A DNA stretch of 64,000 nucleotides from Limnoglobus roseus (GCF_008254045.1 NZ_CP042425.1:8694163-8758162); one strand, 5' to 3'. Numbered from the stretch's first letter, positions 49,320-57,855 are shown. The notes: a model not told the origin generated them from the sequence alone. Numbers and translations: made by a program.

Positions 49320-49939
49320 TCCTGACGGCCGATCAAAAGGACGCCATAAACGAGTTGGTGAACATCGCGTTCTCGCGCACGGCAGCCGCGCTCTCGGACT
49401 TAACGGGCAACCGCGTAGACCTCAGCGTTCCGACGGTCAGTTCGCACCGCATTGAGGACCTCCAACCCGCGCTCGGCCAGTACGTTCGGGGCGACGTGGC
49501 CACCGTTCACCAAATTTTCGGCGGCCCAGTTGCAGGCGACGCGTTTCTCTTACTCGACGTGGAAGGCGCCAGCCGCCTGGTTGGCCTCTTAACTGATGCG
49601 GACGCTCCTACCCCGCAGATGGGCACCTCGGCGAAAGAAGTTCTCACCGAAGTCGGAAACATCCTTCTCAATGCTTGCCTTGGTGTGTTCGGCGACCTGC
49701 TCCAGGTACGGTTCACGTTCGCGGTTCCCAGGTTGCAGCTGGAATCGCTCGGCTCGATGCTCGGCTCCCTCGTGGTTGAGGACCACGAGATTCGTCACGC
49801 ACTACTGGTCGGGGCGAGATTCAGCATCCGGGCATCGAAAGTGACAGGGTGCATGGTTCTGGTGTTGGGCGTCACGTCCTTGGGGAAATTCGTCGACGCC
49901 GTAGATGTGTGGGCATCGCAACTGGCCGGTGGCGGCTGA
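49316..49939 (+). CDS. cheC: CheC-like CheY-P phosphatase
   Basis: This 207-aa protein has both active-site helices of CheC. They have the pattern E-x2-N at Glu13-Asn16 (DAINELVNIAFSRTA) and Glu112-Asn115 (EVLTEVGNILLNACLG). CheC family proteins dephosphorylate CheY-P and often bind CheD. No cheD is in this cluster, but the cluster 1 CheR-CheD fusion could be a partner. The GTG overlaps the cheY stop. Confidence 0.88.
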   Translation: MILTADQKDAINELVNIAFSRTAAALSDLTGNRVDLSVPTVSSHRIEDLQPALGQYVRGDVATVHQIFGGPVAGDAFLLLDVEGASRLVGLLTDADAPTPQMGTSAKEVLTEVGNILLNACLGVFGDLLQVRFTFAVPRLQLESLGSMLGSLVVEDHEIRHALLVGARFSIRASKVTGCMVLVLGVTSLGKFVDAVDVWASQLAGGG

Positions 49940-49975
49940 CCCGAGGCACCGTGGTGAGGAACGAAGGGGAGACGG

Positions 49976-51520
49976 ATGGGGTTCACGCTCGGACTCGTCA
50001 AAGAACTCGACGCGGTCGGAGACTGGGGCTTGTTGACCACCGACGCCCGTCTCACCATCACGGGCTGGAATCGGTGGCTGGAGCGGCACGCGGGCATGGC
50101 CGCTGGTGCCGTGATCGGCCGCAAATTGTATGAGGTCTTCCCTGCCCTACTGACCCGCAAGTTGGATCGCTACTACCAACAGGCCCTTGGCGGGCAAATT
50201 GCAATCCTGTCTCAGCGTTTTCACAAGTACGTGCTCCCCATGTCGGTAGGGGCCGGCGGAACTGGCTTCGTCCAGATGCAACAAACGACCCGCATCGTCC
50301 CGCTGCTCAACGGCGAAGAGGTCAGCGGCACGGTCACAGTGATTGAGGACGTGACCGAGCGGATCGCGTACGAGACGGAACTCCAGGAACGGGTCGAAGC
50401 CCTCCGGGAAGCAGACCGGCGGAAAGACGAGTTCCTAGCCACGCTCGCACATGAACTTCGAAACCCGCTCGCGCCCATTCGCAACTCGCTCGCCATCATG
50501 AGCCTCACCAGCGACCCCGCAATCGCGAATCGGGCCAGGGATTTGATCGACCGACAAGTCGTGCACATGGTTCGCTTGGTGGACGATCTGATGGAAGTCA
50601 GCCGCATCACTCGCGGCAAGGTTGATCTCCAGAAACGTCGTCTCGACTTACGGGTAGCCGTCGAGAGTGCGATCGAAACGAGTCGGCCTCATATTGAAGC
50701 GGCCAACCACGCCTTCAAGATCACTCTTCCGCCCGAACCGCTCTACATCGAGGGCGATCTCACCCGGATGGCGCAAATAGTGGCCAATCTGTTGAATAAC
50801 GCTGCCAAATATACGCCTGCGAATGGAGCGATAGCCATCACGGCCGAGCGAGACGGCAGACAAGCGACCGTACGGGTGGAAGACAACGGCCTCGGAATAC
50901 CTCCGGAGATGTTGACCCGTGTTTTCGACCTATTTACGCAAGTCGATCGGCACCTGGAACGGGCGCAAGGCGGTCTGGGGATCGGCCTCTCATTAGTGCG
51001 TAAACTCCTGGATCTGCACGGCGGCACGATCGAAGCCCACAGCGACGGGGTGGGCCAAGGGAGCGCGTTCACCATCCGCCTGCCCCTCGCCGATGACCCA
51101 CTCATGCCCCCAGCCGAGTCCGTGAAGGCAGTCTCCCCCACGTTACCCATCACGCCCCGGAGCATTTTGGTCGTAGACGACAACCTCGATTCAGCAACAA
51201 GTCTCGCCACCGTTCTCGAACTCTTGGGACACAACGTCCGCACCGTTCATGACGGCCTCGCCGCCATCTCCGCGGCCACCGAATTTCGCCCTCACGTCAT
51301 TCTGATGGACATTGGCATGCCGGGTCTAAATGGATACGATGCCTGCCTCCGAATTCGATCCGAACCTTGGGGAGCGGACATGGTACTTGTGGCCCTCACG
51401 GGGTGGGGCCAAGATGACGATCGTCGACGGGCTTTGGAGGTCGGTTTCGATATGCACATGGTTAAGCCTGTTGATCTTCTCGCGCTTGGCGAATTTCTCG
51501 AAAATCACCCACATCGTTGA
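49976..51520 (+). CDS. PAS histidine kinase with C-terminal receiver
   Basis: The 514-aa protein has a PAS domain (WGLLTTDARLTITGWNRWLER), HisKA with phospho-His in TLAHELRNPLAPI, HATPase (VANLLNNAAKYT, DNGLGIP, GGLGIGLSLV) and a receiver at about 395-510 (ILMDIGMPGLNG, VKPVDL). It lies 36 bp after cheC and closes cluster 2. It may feed or drain phosphate of the chemosensory pathway, or form a separate hybrid system. Confidence 0.92.
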   Translation: MGFTLGLVKELDAVGDWGLLTTDARLTITGWNRWLERHAGMAAGAVIGRKLYEVFPALLTRKLDRYYQQALGGQIAILSQRFHKYVLPMSVGAGGTGFVQMQQTTRIVPLLNGEEVSGTVTVIEDVTERIAYETELQERVEALREADRRKDEFLATLAHELRNPLAPIRNSLAIMSLTSDPAIANRARDLIDRQVVHMVRLVDDLMEVSRITRGKVDLQKRRLDLRVAVESAIETSRPHIEAANHAFKITLPPEPLYIEGDLTRMAQIVANLLNNAAKYTPANGAIAITAERDGRQATVRVEDNGLGIPPEMLTRVFDLFTQVDRHLERAQGGLGIGLSLVRKLLDLHGGTIEAHSDGVGQGSAFTIRLPLADDPLMPPAESVKAVSPTLPITPRSILVVDDNLDSATSLATVLELLGHNVRTVHDGLAAISAATEFRPHVILMDIGMPGLNGYDACLRIRSEPWGADMVLVALTGWGQDDDRRRALEVGFDMHMVKPVDLLALGEFLENHPHR

Positions 51521-51590
51521 ATAGAGCGGTAGAGAGCTTCGCCAAAAAATGCTGACACAAAAGGTTCCGACCTAACTGAATGGCATTCCG

Positions 51591-51618
51591 GAAGAGCCCC
51601 TTCTCAATGCCCTTACCA
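51591..51618 (-). repeat. Orphan end of an ISL3-like element
   Basis: The 21 bases GAAGAGCCCCTTCTCAATGC plus C are identical to the right terminus of the ISL3-like element at 15,246-15,274, and the outermost TTACCA also matches with one small indel. No partner end or transposase lies within the flanking sequence. It is a solo terminus left by deletion, or the end of a small derivative. Confidence 0.55.
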
Positions 51619-51668
51619 TGCGTTCGAGCCGAATAGTGGAATTACTTTCAGTTCGGCCCCTGGATCGG

Positions 51669-51719
51669 TTATAATTACAGGTTCACCGCGTCGGACGCAT
51701 TCCGCGGAAGCCGGTGAAC
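51669..51719 (+). promoter_or_regulatory. Promoter with structured leader upstream of the 118-aa gene
   Basis: TATAAT at 51670-51675 is a good -10 element; the -35 is weak. Directly behind it GTTCACCG (51681-51688) pairs with CGGTGAAC (51712-51719). The enclosed bases can form GCGT-CGG-ACGC and TTC-CGCG-GAA, or alternatively CCGCG with CGCGG. The ribosome site GAAGGGA and the ATG at 51,732 follow at once. This looks like a folded 5' leader that could control translation. Confidence 0.5.
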
Positions 51720-51731
51720 TGAAGGGACTTG

Positions 51732-52088
51732 ATGAGCAATCAAAATCGAATCGTGGCCCACATCCGCATCAGCAACCGCGAAGACGTGCCGGTGAAGTAC
51801 GTCCGAAAATACAACGCCCTCAATGCGAAGTCGCAGGAATCGATCCGGGGCGGGGACGGGATGTTGCTCCACGCGATGGCTCAGAAACTCTCCTACGTCC
51901 ACAACGTCGGCGGCAGCATCGTGACGTTCGGGCCGAAGGCGACCAAGCGGGTCGTGGCCAAGCTCGATGAGATGGGGCTGAACGCCGTCGTCGAGTTCGG
52001 CCGCGTTCAAGAGAAGGCCGAGGGCGAAGTGATCGTGACGGAGAATGTGAACCAGAAGCGGTACGCGGCGATCATCGCCGGGGCATAA
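51732..52088 (+). CDS. 118-aa protein of unknown function
   Basis: I do not recognise the family. The protein begins MSNQNRIVAHIRISNRED and has a central Lys/Arg-rich part (KYVRKYNALNAKSQESIRGG), VTFGPKATKRVVAKLDEMGL and an acidic end. The ATG follows GAAGGGA. It has its own promoter and leader upstream and a strong terminator downstream, so it is a single-gene unit. The length and lack of membrane segments fit a small soluble, perhaps nucleic-acid-binding, protein; this is a guess from charge only. Confidence 0.65.
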   Translation: MSNQNRIVAHIRISNREDVPVKYVRKYNALNAKSQESIRGGDGMLLHAMAQKLSYVHNVGGSIVTFGPKATKRVVAKLDEMGLNAVVEFGRVQEKAEGEVIVTENVNQKRYAAIIAGA

Positions 52089-52112
52089 CCGACGGGATCA
52101 CAGCATGCAGGG

Positions 52113-52147
52113 TGGGGGCGGCGACTTGGCCGCCCCCACTTCATTTC
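52113..52147 (+). terminator. Rho-independent terminator
   Basis: GTGGGGGCGGC and GCCGCCCCCAC form an 11-bp perfect stem around GACTTG, followed by TTCATTT. It lies 25 bp after the stop of the 118-aa gene. Confidence 0.85.
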
Positions 52148-52394
52148 CAGACTCACACAACTTCCCTCCCGACCCTCACCGGCCGCTCTATTTCGCCGAA
52201 CTCCAATAGGCCCGTCCGCATTTGGGGCGCAGGATGAGAGGACACCAGATCGATCGCCAGGGGTAGGGGCGGGTCGAATTGCTGGGGCAGCCCGCTGTAG
52301 ACCGACGGGTGAGGAGAGGAAAAAAACTCACGGGAGTTTCGAGTGGACGGGGTATTCGCCGCCCCTCCACGCACGGGGCTGAGTGGGCCGCTGG

Positions 52395-52592
52395 TCAGTC
52401 CGCTCCATCGTCGCCCGCCGGCATCTTCACCTGCTCCCGCCGTTTCTTCTCTTCGGCCATCGCGTCGGCGATCGCGTACGCCTCTTTGGCCAAGAGGTGG
52501 GTTGGTGCCGTCCGGATCTTCTCCACGGCCGGCCCGCTCAGCAGCCCCTGCATCGCCCGGGCCGCCAGTTCGTCGATCTGCGACATGGTCAT
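52395..52592 (-). CDS. Small acidic/basic helical protein, unknown
   Basis: A 65-aa protein, MTMSQIDELAARAMQGLLSG then AYAIADAMAEEKKRREQVKM. It appears to be two helices with mixed charge. An internal ATG two codons in is equally possible. No family is recognised. It lies 55 bp downstream of the EF-hand gene on the same strand and may share its transcript. Confidence 0.45.
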   Translation of the reverse strand: MTMSQIDELAARAMQGLLSGPAVEKIRTAPTHLLAKEAYAIADAMAEEKKRREQVKMPAGDDGAD

Positions 52593-52647
52593 GGTCGGTC
52601 CCCGTGTGCGGAGTGTGACGGCCGGGCGGGCGGCCGACCTCGTGGCG

Positions 52648-52932
52648 TTACCCGCCGGTCGGTTGGAACACGGCTTCGAACTCGGCCCAGTCGATCACCC
52701 CGTCGCGGTTCGTGTCCACCGCCTCAATGATCCCGTTCGCCCACGCCCACCGCGTCAGGCCGCTGCCGATCCCCGCGTCCGCCAGCAACGCCTTCAACTC
52801 GTCCTTGCTAATTACCCCGTCCCCGTTCGCGTCGTAGCGTGCGAACGCCGCCCGATAATCCCCGCCGAACCGGATCGCGACCAGGGCCGTGACCTTCTCG
52901 TCCAGTTCCCGCCGGTTCTCTTCGCTCGCCAT
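52648..52932 (-). CDS. EF-hand calcium-binding protein
   Basis: This 94-aa protein has two canonical EF-hand loops: DANGDGVISKDE and DTNRDGVIDWAE, with Asp at positions 1 and 3-5 and Glu at 12. It would bind two calcium ions. There is no signal peptide from the chosen ATG at 52,932. The same frame continues upstream to 53,157 and contains HEHRCCRKC, which may be a separate small zinc-binding ORF or just open sequence. The partner protein is unknown. Confidence 0.8.
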   Translation of the reverse strand: MASEENRRELDEKVTALVAIRFGGDYRAAFARYDANGDGVISKDELKALLADAGIGSGLTRWAWANGIIEAVDTNRDGVIDWAEFEAVFQPTGG

Positions 52933-53227
52933 AACTCCCCCTCGCAGTTCGTCCGCGGACGGTGTCCGAATCGCGGGCGGGTTGAACCTAGGCCACGGCC
53001 CCTTCGATCGCCCGGACCCGCCCCGCTGGCGGCTGCACTTCCGGCAGCATCGGTGCTCGTGGCGCACGACCCCGAAGGAGCCCCACTCGTTGGCGTGCTG
53101 CGTGTACCAATGGAACCGGTGAAAGATGACGCAGGTCAAGATCTGAATCGTTCGCATCGGGTGATCGACCTCGTTCGGCGGACGTTTTCAGTAACCGGGC
53201 CTTCGGCCCGTGGCGGGCGGGGGACGC

Positions 53228-53512
53228 TCACGCGGACGCTCCGCCCTCGGGGTCGGTCCCGAAATCGACGGCCGGGAACTCGTCGCCCGTCGTGCCGACG
53301 TACAGCAACCGGGCCACAGACCCGCCGGGGGCGGGAACCCGCTCGACGAAGTTCGCGAGCGGACGAACCCACGTCAGGCGGTCGCCGTAGAGGGCGCGGT
53401 AGACGACGACCTCCTCGTGCGTCTCGTGGTGCCGGGCGACGTCCACGACCTCGTACTCCTGCCCCTTGCAGTGGCGGTAGCGCCCGCGTGGGATTTCGGT
53501 GCCGGCCTTCAT
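53228..53512 (-). CDS. DUF1653 domain protein
   Basis: A 94-aa protein with the DUF1653 pattern: PRGRYRHCKGQEYEVVDVARH, VVVYRALYGDRLTWVRPLANF. The family is small and widespread, and of unknown function. The ATG at 53,512 follows AAAGAAAGG at a suitable distance. It lies 94 bp downstream of the intact duplicated kinase on the same strand. Confidence 0.85.
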   Translation of the reverse strand: MKAGTEIPRGRYRHCKGQEYEVVDVARHHETHEEVVVYRALYGDRLTWVRPLANFVERVPAPGGSVARLLYVGTTGDEFPAVDFGTDPEGGASA

Positions 53513-53606
53513 GTCGCGGGTGCCTTTCTTTGCTGCAGTGGACGTCGCCCGCCGAGCGGCGGTGAACAAGCTCTATGTCAGTTTCTGCGGACATCACCCG
53601 GCCCTG

Positions 53607-54353
53607 TCACGTCAGAAAGTCGTCGCGGTCGTATCGGGGCAAGGTGATGACGACCTCGGTCCCCCTGCCGTCGTCCGACGTGACGGTCATCGTGCCCCCG
53701 CTCTGCCGGAGGAGCAACCGCACGACGGGCAGCCCGACGCCCAGCCCGGCATCGCGGACGGGGGCGGCCCGGGACAGGAGTTCGAACTCGTCGGCCGAAT
53801 GCCACGCCGGAAGGCCCATCCCGTTGTCGGACACCCGGACCTCGTAGTCCTCGGCCCGAGCCGCCACCGCGACCCGAACCCACGACTCGGCCTTGACCGG
53901 GTCGCGGTACCGGAGGGCGTTCGAGAACAGGTTCTCGACGACGTTCCGCAGCCGGGCCGGGAACCAGTCCACGACCTCGCAGCCCAGGTCCAACTGGAGG
54001 GCGACGTTCGGCCGGCCGGTCATCAGTTGCTGCCACCGGAAGACCTTCTCCAGCAGCGGGCGGACGGCGATCGCCACGACCTGGTCGAACGCCGGGTGGA
54101 ACGCCGGGGCGTCGCGCAACTCGCGGAGGGTCCCGATCAGACCGCCGACCACGGCGGCCGCCTTCTCCAGCCCGCCCGGCGTCGGCGACGGGTCGTGGCA
54201 GAAGGCGAGGAGGCGCTTCAGCCCGTCGCCCAACTCTTGCCGGAGGAACCCGGTCTGCTTCCGCAGGCGGTCGACCTCCATCTCGAGGTCGGCGACGTAG
54301 GCCAGGACGCGGTGCAGGTCCGGCGGTCGTTCGGTCGGGTCGGCGGGATTCAC
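53607..54353 (-). CDS. Sensor-kinase-like HATPase protein (intact copy)
   Basis: This 248-aa protein starts at GTG 54,353 (NPADPTERPPDL). A coiled N-terminus (RVLAYVADLEMEVDRLRKQ) is followed by a helical region that has no standard HisKA H-box. The HATPase domain has NVVENLFSNALRYRD, VSDNGMGLP and GLGVGLPVVRLLL. It could be a kinase with a divergent phospho-acceptor or an ATPase that acts on a separate protein. A frameshifted copy is at 1-732, and the 71-aa gene lies 88 bp upstream in both copies. Confidence 0.85.
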   Translation of the reverse strand: MNPADPTERPPDLHRVLAYVADLEMEVDRLRKQTGFLRQELGDGLKRLLAFCHDPSPTPGGLEKAAAVVGGLIGTLRELRDAPAFHPAFDQVVAIAVRPLLEKVFRWQQLMTGRPNVALQLDLGCEVVDWFPARLRNVVENLFSNALRYRDPVKAESWVRVAVAARAEDYEVRVSDNGMGLPAWHSADEFELLSRAAPVRDAGLGVGLPVVRLLLRQSGGTMTVTSDDGRGTEVVITLPRYDRDDFLT

Positions 54354-54441
54354 GGGAGCCTCGGGGCAAGAAATGCCATGCGGGTACGTGGCGGCTTTTA
54401 CGCCGAGCGTGGTTTGGCGATCACACGGACACCGGAGGCGG

Positions 54442-54657
54442 TTAGGGGGACGAGCGGAGTTGATCGAAGGGCGCGTGAGGATTGGGCCGCGGTAGGAGGG
54501 TAACGGCCGAGGGCGAGTGTACCGCCGGCGGGGGCTGCGCGTTCCGCCGGGCGAGGTTATCGCACACGTCGGCCCACCGTTGTTTCGTCTCAAGTTCGTC
54601 GAGGATGATCAGCCAATGGGACGAGGGGATGTTGTCGGGAATCACAGCATGGGGCAC
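54442..54657 (-). CDS. 71-aa duplicated companion protein (second copy)
   Basis: This is the same length and core (ILDELETKQRWADVCDNLAR) as the gene at 820-1,035, with substitutions in the flanks such as HAVIPDNIPSSHW against HPVTPDYVPTPHW. The GTG start at 54,657 is homologous to that of the first copy. It precedes the intact kinase, and the tail is Pro-rich. Function is unknown. Confidence 0.5.
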   Translation of the reverse strand: MPHAVIPDNIPSSHWLIILDELETKQRWADVCDNLARRNAQPPPAVHSPSAVTLLPRPNPHAPFDQLRSSP

Positions 54658-54899
54658 ATGGCACACTTTTCCGGCGGCGGGGTCGTGGCGGAGGTTCCGG
54701 CCATCGGCCCACGCCACCATCATACGGCCGCGCCCGGGGTCCGGGGGGCATTCCGTCCCGGAATCGTCCAACTATCCCCCGCACGGGCACCCGTGCGGGG
54801 GATCCATCGGAACGACACCATGGGGTGATCAAGCCCTCATCGCGGCTCCTGACCGGGGTCCCGCTCCGCCCGGGGCGGAGGCAGAGAGTTCGACCGTCC

Positions 54900-55063
54900 C
54901 GACGCGGAACGATTCCAACCGGTTCCCCCCGAAGGCCGTCGTCAGGGCCACGCCGACCGCGTCCTGCCCGTGGGCCGACGGACGGGTGTAGGTTCAGGAT
55001 CAGCACAACCGCGGCCGGTTCGGGGAACGTCAGGGCAATCTCGCAGTCGACTTGGATGAACAT
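54900..55063 (-). pseudogene. Possible N-terminal remnant of a transglutaminase-like protein
   Basis: The reverse strand from ATG 55,063 reads FIQVDCEIALTFPEPAAVVL and then ILNLHPSV, which resembles the first strand pair of bacterial transglutaminase-type proteins as I remember them. After HPSV the similarity is lost and the frame runs on without conserved sequence. The remaining bases of the 54,658-55,327 gap show no gene I can support. Confidence 0.3.
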
Positions 55064-55327
55064 TTCGAACTTTCTTCCCGGCAGGTGTACGGCGGTTGCA
55101 TTCGGGAGCGAAAAGGAGGCCCGTCCCCGGGTCGGTGATTGTGACGGAACCCGGGTGCGGACGGGAGGTGAGGCTCGGGAGGGGTCGGGAAATGATCGGC
55201 GGGTTTGCGCGTCTGCCGCCGGGAAGGCGTTGCGTCGGTTGTCCTTCGCTCCACTCGGCGAGGGCCACCGGGGATGATGTCGTAGGATGAAGGGGACCGA
55301 ACCCGCCGGCCGTACGGAGTCATTCGC

Positions 55328-56248
55328 TTGAGTTCGATCCCGCACCCGAAGAACCATGGCCGCCTCTCCCTCGGCGGGCGGATCGGAACCCTCCTCGGCG
55401 TCACCGTCCCGATCGCCGGCCTGCTCGCCGCCGCGGCGGCCGCGTGGGGGTGGGGCTTTCTCCACTGGGCCGACGTCGCCATGTTCCTCGGCATGTACGC
55501 GGCCACGGTCGTCGGCCTGACCGTCGGGTTCCACCGCCTCTTCGTCCACCGGTCGTTCGAAACGTCCCTGCCGGTCAAAGTCGTCCTGACCGCCCTCGGG
55601 TCGATGGGCGTGCAGGGCACGATGATCCACTGGGTCGGCCTGCACCGGTGGCACCACCGGCACAGCGACGCCCCCGAGGACGTCCACTCCCCGCACCACC
55701 AGGGCCGCGGCGTCGCCGGGTTCCTCCGGGGCTTCTGGCACGCGCACATCGGGTGGGCCTTCCACGCCGACCCGCCCGCCCTCGACCGGTACGTTCGCGA
55801 CCTGCACAGGAGCCCGACACTGCGGGCGGCGAGCGCCCTGTTCCCGGTGTGGGCGGCCCTCGGGCTGGCGATCCCCGCGGCCGGCGGCGCGTTGCTGACG
55901 GGCACGTGGGTCGGGGCCGGGACCGGCCTGCTGTGGGGCGGGCTGGTGCGAATCCTCGCCGTCCACCACGTGACGTGGAGTATCAACTCGGTGTGCCACC
56001 TCTGGGGTCGGCGGCCGTACGCGACCGGCGACGGGAGTCGGGACAACCTCGTGATGGGCTTCCTGGCGTTCGGCGAGGGGTGGCACAACACCCACCACGC
56101 CTTCCCGACGTCGGCCCGGCACGGCCTGCGGTGGTGGCAGCCGGACCTGAGTTACTGGGTGATTCGGAACCTGTCGCTCGTCGGCCTGGCATGGAACGTG
56201 AAACTGCCGTCGCGGCAGGCGCAAGCGGCCAAGCGTCGCTCGAATTGA
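55328..56248 (+). CDS. Acyl-CoA/acyl-lipid delta-9-type fatty-acid desaturase
   Basis: The 306-aa membrane enzyme has the three His boxes of desaturases: HRLFVH, HRWHH and HNTHH (in EGWHNTHHAFPTS). Four or more hydrophobic segments separate them (VPIAGLLAAAAAAWGWGF and others). It inserts a double bond into fatty acyl chains, using di-iron and electrons from a partner. The start is TTG 55,328; no better start is in frame before the first conserved residues. It appears to stand alone. Confidence 0.9.
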   Translation: MSSIPHPKNHGRLSLGGRIGTLLGVTVPIAGLLAAAAAAWGWGFLHWADVAMFLGMYAATVVGLTVGFHRLFVHRSFETSLPVKVVLTALGSMGVQGTMIHWVGLHRWHHRHSDAPEDVHSPHHQGRGVAGFLRGFWHAHIGWAFHADPPALDRYVRDLHRSPTLRAASALFPVWAALGLAIPAAGGALLTGTWVGAGTGLLWGGLVRILAVHHVTWSINSVCHLWGRRPYATGDGSRDNLVMGFLAFGEGWHNTHHAFPTSARHGLRWWQPDLSYWVIRNLSLVGLAWNVKLPSRQAQAAKRRSN

Positions 56249-56329
56249 ACGCCGTGTTCTTCGCGCGCCGTGTCGAATTGGAACACATTCGGGAATCGGC
56301 CCGAGGGATATAGCGAGAGCCACTCCCCT

Positions 56330-56520
56330 TCACCCCTTGCCGAGCACGCCGTCCACGACCCAGCACCCGCGCGCGTGAACTCCGTCGCCCCGGGGGGCTC
56401 AACACGACCACATTCTCGCACCCGGCGTCCTGCAACGCATCGGCCAGGATCAGCAGGCGGTCGAACGCACGGTCGGCGTAGGTCGCTTCCGCTAAGCCGA
56501 CGGCGGTGTGCGTGCGTCAG
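56330..56520 (-). pseudogene. Frameshifted C-terminal fragment of the MTEAEW family
   Basis: The reverse strand reads TAVGLAEATYADRAFDRLLI, then LADALQDAGCENVVVLS. A frameshift after this (in CCCCCCGGGG) is needed to reach HARGCWVVDGVLGKG. Only about the last 65 residues of the family are present. Compare the intact gene at 61,704-62,354 and the fragment at 1,232-1,610. Confidence 0.75.
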
Positions 56521-56648
56521 GGGAGATTCGGCGTACAAACCGCCTGACCGGACGGGCCTGTGACTAAAATGCCCGGGTTCGTGTCCCCCGCACCGCCTAA
56601 AGTGTTCGTCCGTTTGCCCCACCCACCGACTCATCACGAAAGTCTCAC

Positions 56649-56936
56649 ATGACCAAGAATTTGTACGTCGGCAACGTGGCCCTTTCGACGACCCGGGATG
56701 CACTGCGGGAAACGTTCGCCCAGTACGGGTCCGTGTCCAGGGTTCAACTCGTGAAGGACCGAGAAACCGGCCGCCCTCGCGGGTTCGCCTTCGTCGACAT
56801 GGCCGACGGCGGCGACGCCGCGATCCAGGGCCTGAACGGGGCACAACTCGACGGGCACACGCTGACCGTCAACGAGGCTAAGCCGCGGGGGAACCGGGGC
56901 GGTGGCATCAGCCGCGATGGGTTCGGCCCGCGTTAA
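56649..56936 (+). CDS. RRM RNA-binding protein
   Basis: A 95-aa single RNA-recognition motif with RNP2 LYVGNV and RNP1 RGFAFVDM, and a glycine/arginine-rich tail (PRGNRGGGISRDGFGPR). Such proteins bind RNA and resemble cyanobacterial cold-induced Rbp proteins in size and tail. It is a single-gene unit. TCACGAAAG precedes the ATG with no strong ribosome site. Confidence 0.93.
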   Translation: MTKNLYVGNVALSTTRDALRETFAQYGSVSRVQLVKDRETGRPRGFAFVDMADGGDAAIQGLNGAQLDGHTLTVNEAKPRGNRGGGISRDGFGPR

Positions 56937-57093
56937 GCCGACGGGATCTGGAAAGTTGCCGCCCGGCTGCAAGGGTCCGCTGGACCGGGTCTGCACTTGA
57001 CCGGAGCCGGGGAGGCCGGTGATACTCTCTGGCCCCTTCAAGCGGCGTCGCGATTTTTGGTCGCCGGGGCAGGCCCCGAACCGAAGGACTCCC

Positions 57094-57525
57094 GTGCTCT
57101 CGCCGACCGACCTGCGGAAACTAGCCGCGGCCATCCAAGTCGAGTTATTCGCCGCCCAACGCGGGGCGGTGCCGGTCGCGCGATCGCGGTCCGTCCTCGC
57201 CTTCGGGAACGAAGGGTATGGGCCGATGGCACGGAAGGCGGTCGAGGCCGCCCGCGCCCTTCTCACGGCCGGCGGGTACGCCCTCGGCCCGGTGATGACG
57301 GGAGGGGAGGAAAGGTACACGTGGGCCTTCGAGGCCGTGCCGCCGCCCTGCGGCCTTGGTCCGCCGGTGGATGTCGTCACGGGGTACGTGTGGGCCGGGT
57401 GGGCGGCGACGCGGGCGGGCGACCCATTAAGCCCGCCAACCGAGGCGGCGTCCTCCGATCTTCAGGCGGCCCTCGCCACACAAGTGTGCTCGGGGTTCGA
57501 CGCCGACGCGGTGTTAGCGGGCTAA
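57094..57525 (+). CDS. 143-aa protein of unknown function
   Basis: The start is GTG 57,094 behind GAAGGA. The sequence LSPTDLRKLAAAIQVELFAA is followed by VLAFGNEGYGPMARKAVEAA and RYTWAFEAVPPP. No catalytic motif is visible. Its 3' end overlaps the convergent gene by 12 bp, which leaves the exact extent uncertain. Confidence 0.4.
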   Translation: MLSPTDLRKLAAAIQVELFAAQRGAVPVARSRSVLAFGNEGYGPMARKAVEAARALLTAGGYALGPVMTGGEERYTWAFEAVPPPCGLGPPVDVVTGYVWAGWAATRAGDPLSPPTEAASSDLQAALATQVCSGFDADAVLAG

Positions 57526-57855
57526 AATGTGTTGCCCGCCCGCACGGAAACCACGGCGAAGGACGTTGCTCACGACTGGACCCGACTTGGACGCGAGGGA
57601 CTCGCCCGCGAAGGCGAGGAAGGCGTTTGCCGCCCAAAAGGTTGCGGCGTCGGCGAGCAGCCCGTCGAGGTGATCACTTTCGGCCATCGCGGCGAGTTGC
57701 CGGGCCGCGGTCCTGTTCTCGGCCCACGACCACGCCGCCCCGGCGGTCGTTGCGACGGCGAGCACGGCACACAGGGCGGCAGGGAAGTTTCCACGGTAAA
57801 ACGGTAACGACCCGCGGGCGAAGACCGTTACGAGCAGCGTTGGCCGAGTGCTCAC
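57514..57855 (-). CDS. Small membrane protein, unknown
   Basis: A 113-aa ORF from GTG 57,855 with one clear hydrophobic helix (FPAALCAVLAVATTAGAAWSW) and a C-terminal helical part (AAMAESDHLDGLLADAATFW). It is convergent and slightly overlapping with the + strand ORF. No family is known to me. It could be one of two competing ORFs. Confidence 0.35.
   Translation of the reverse strand: MSTRPTLLVTVFARGSLPFYRGNFPAALCAVLAVATTAGAAWSWAENRTAARQLAAMAESDHLDGLLADAATFWAANAFLAFAGESLASKSGPVVSNVLRRGFRAGGQHILAR

Noticed and set aside
52153-52374. 73-aa - strand ORF (FFSSPHPSVYSGLPQQFDPP)
   Set aside because: No recognised family, no good start signal, and no second copy to compare; left as open sequence.
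53136-53597. 153-aa - strand ORF overlapping the DUF1653 gene
   Set aside because: Arg/Pro-rich shadow; the DUF1653 frame in the same place has a clear family pattern.
54590-56323. 577-codon - strand ORF opposite the desaturase
   Set aside because: It is a GC shadow of the desaturase, apart from a short stretch near 55,000 that recalls a transglutaminase N-terminus and is listed separately.
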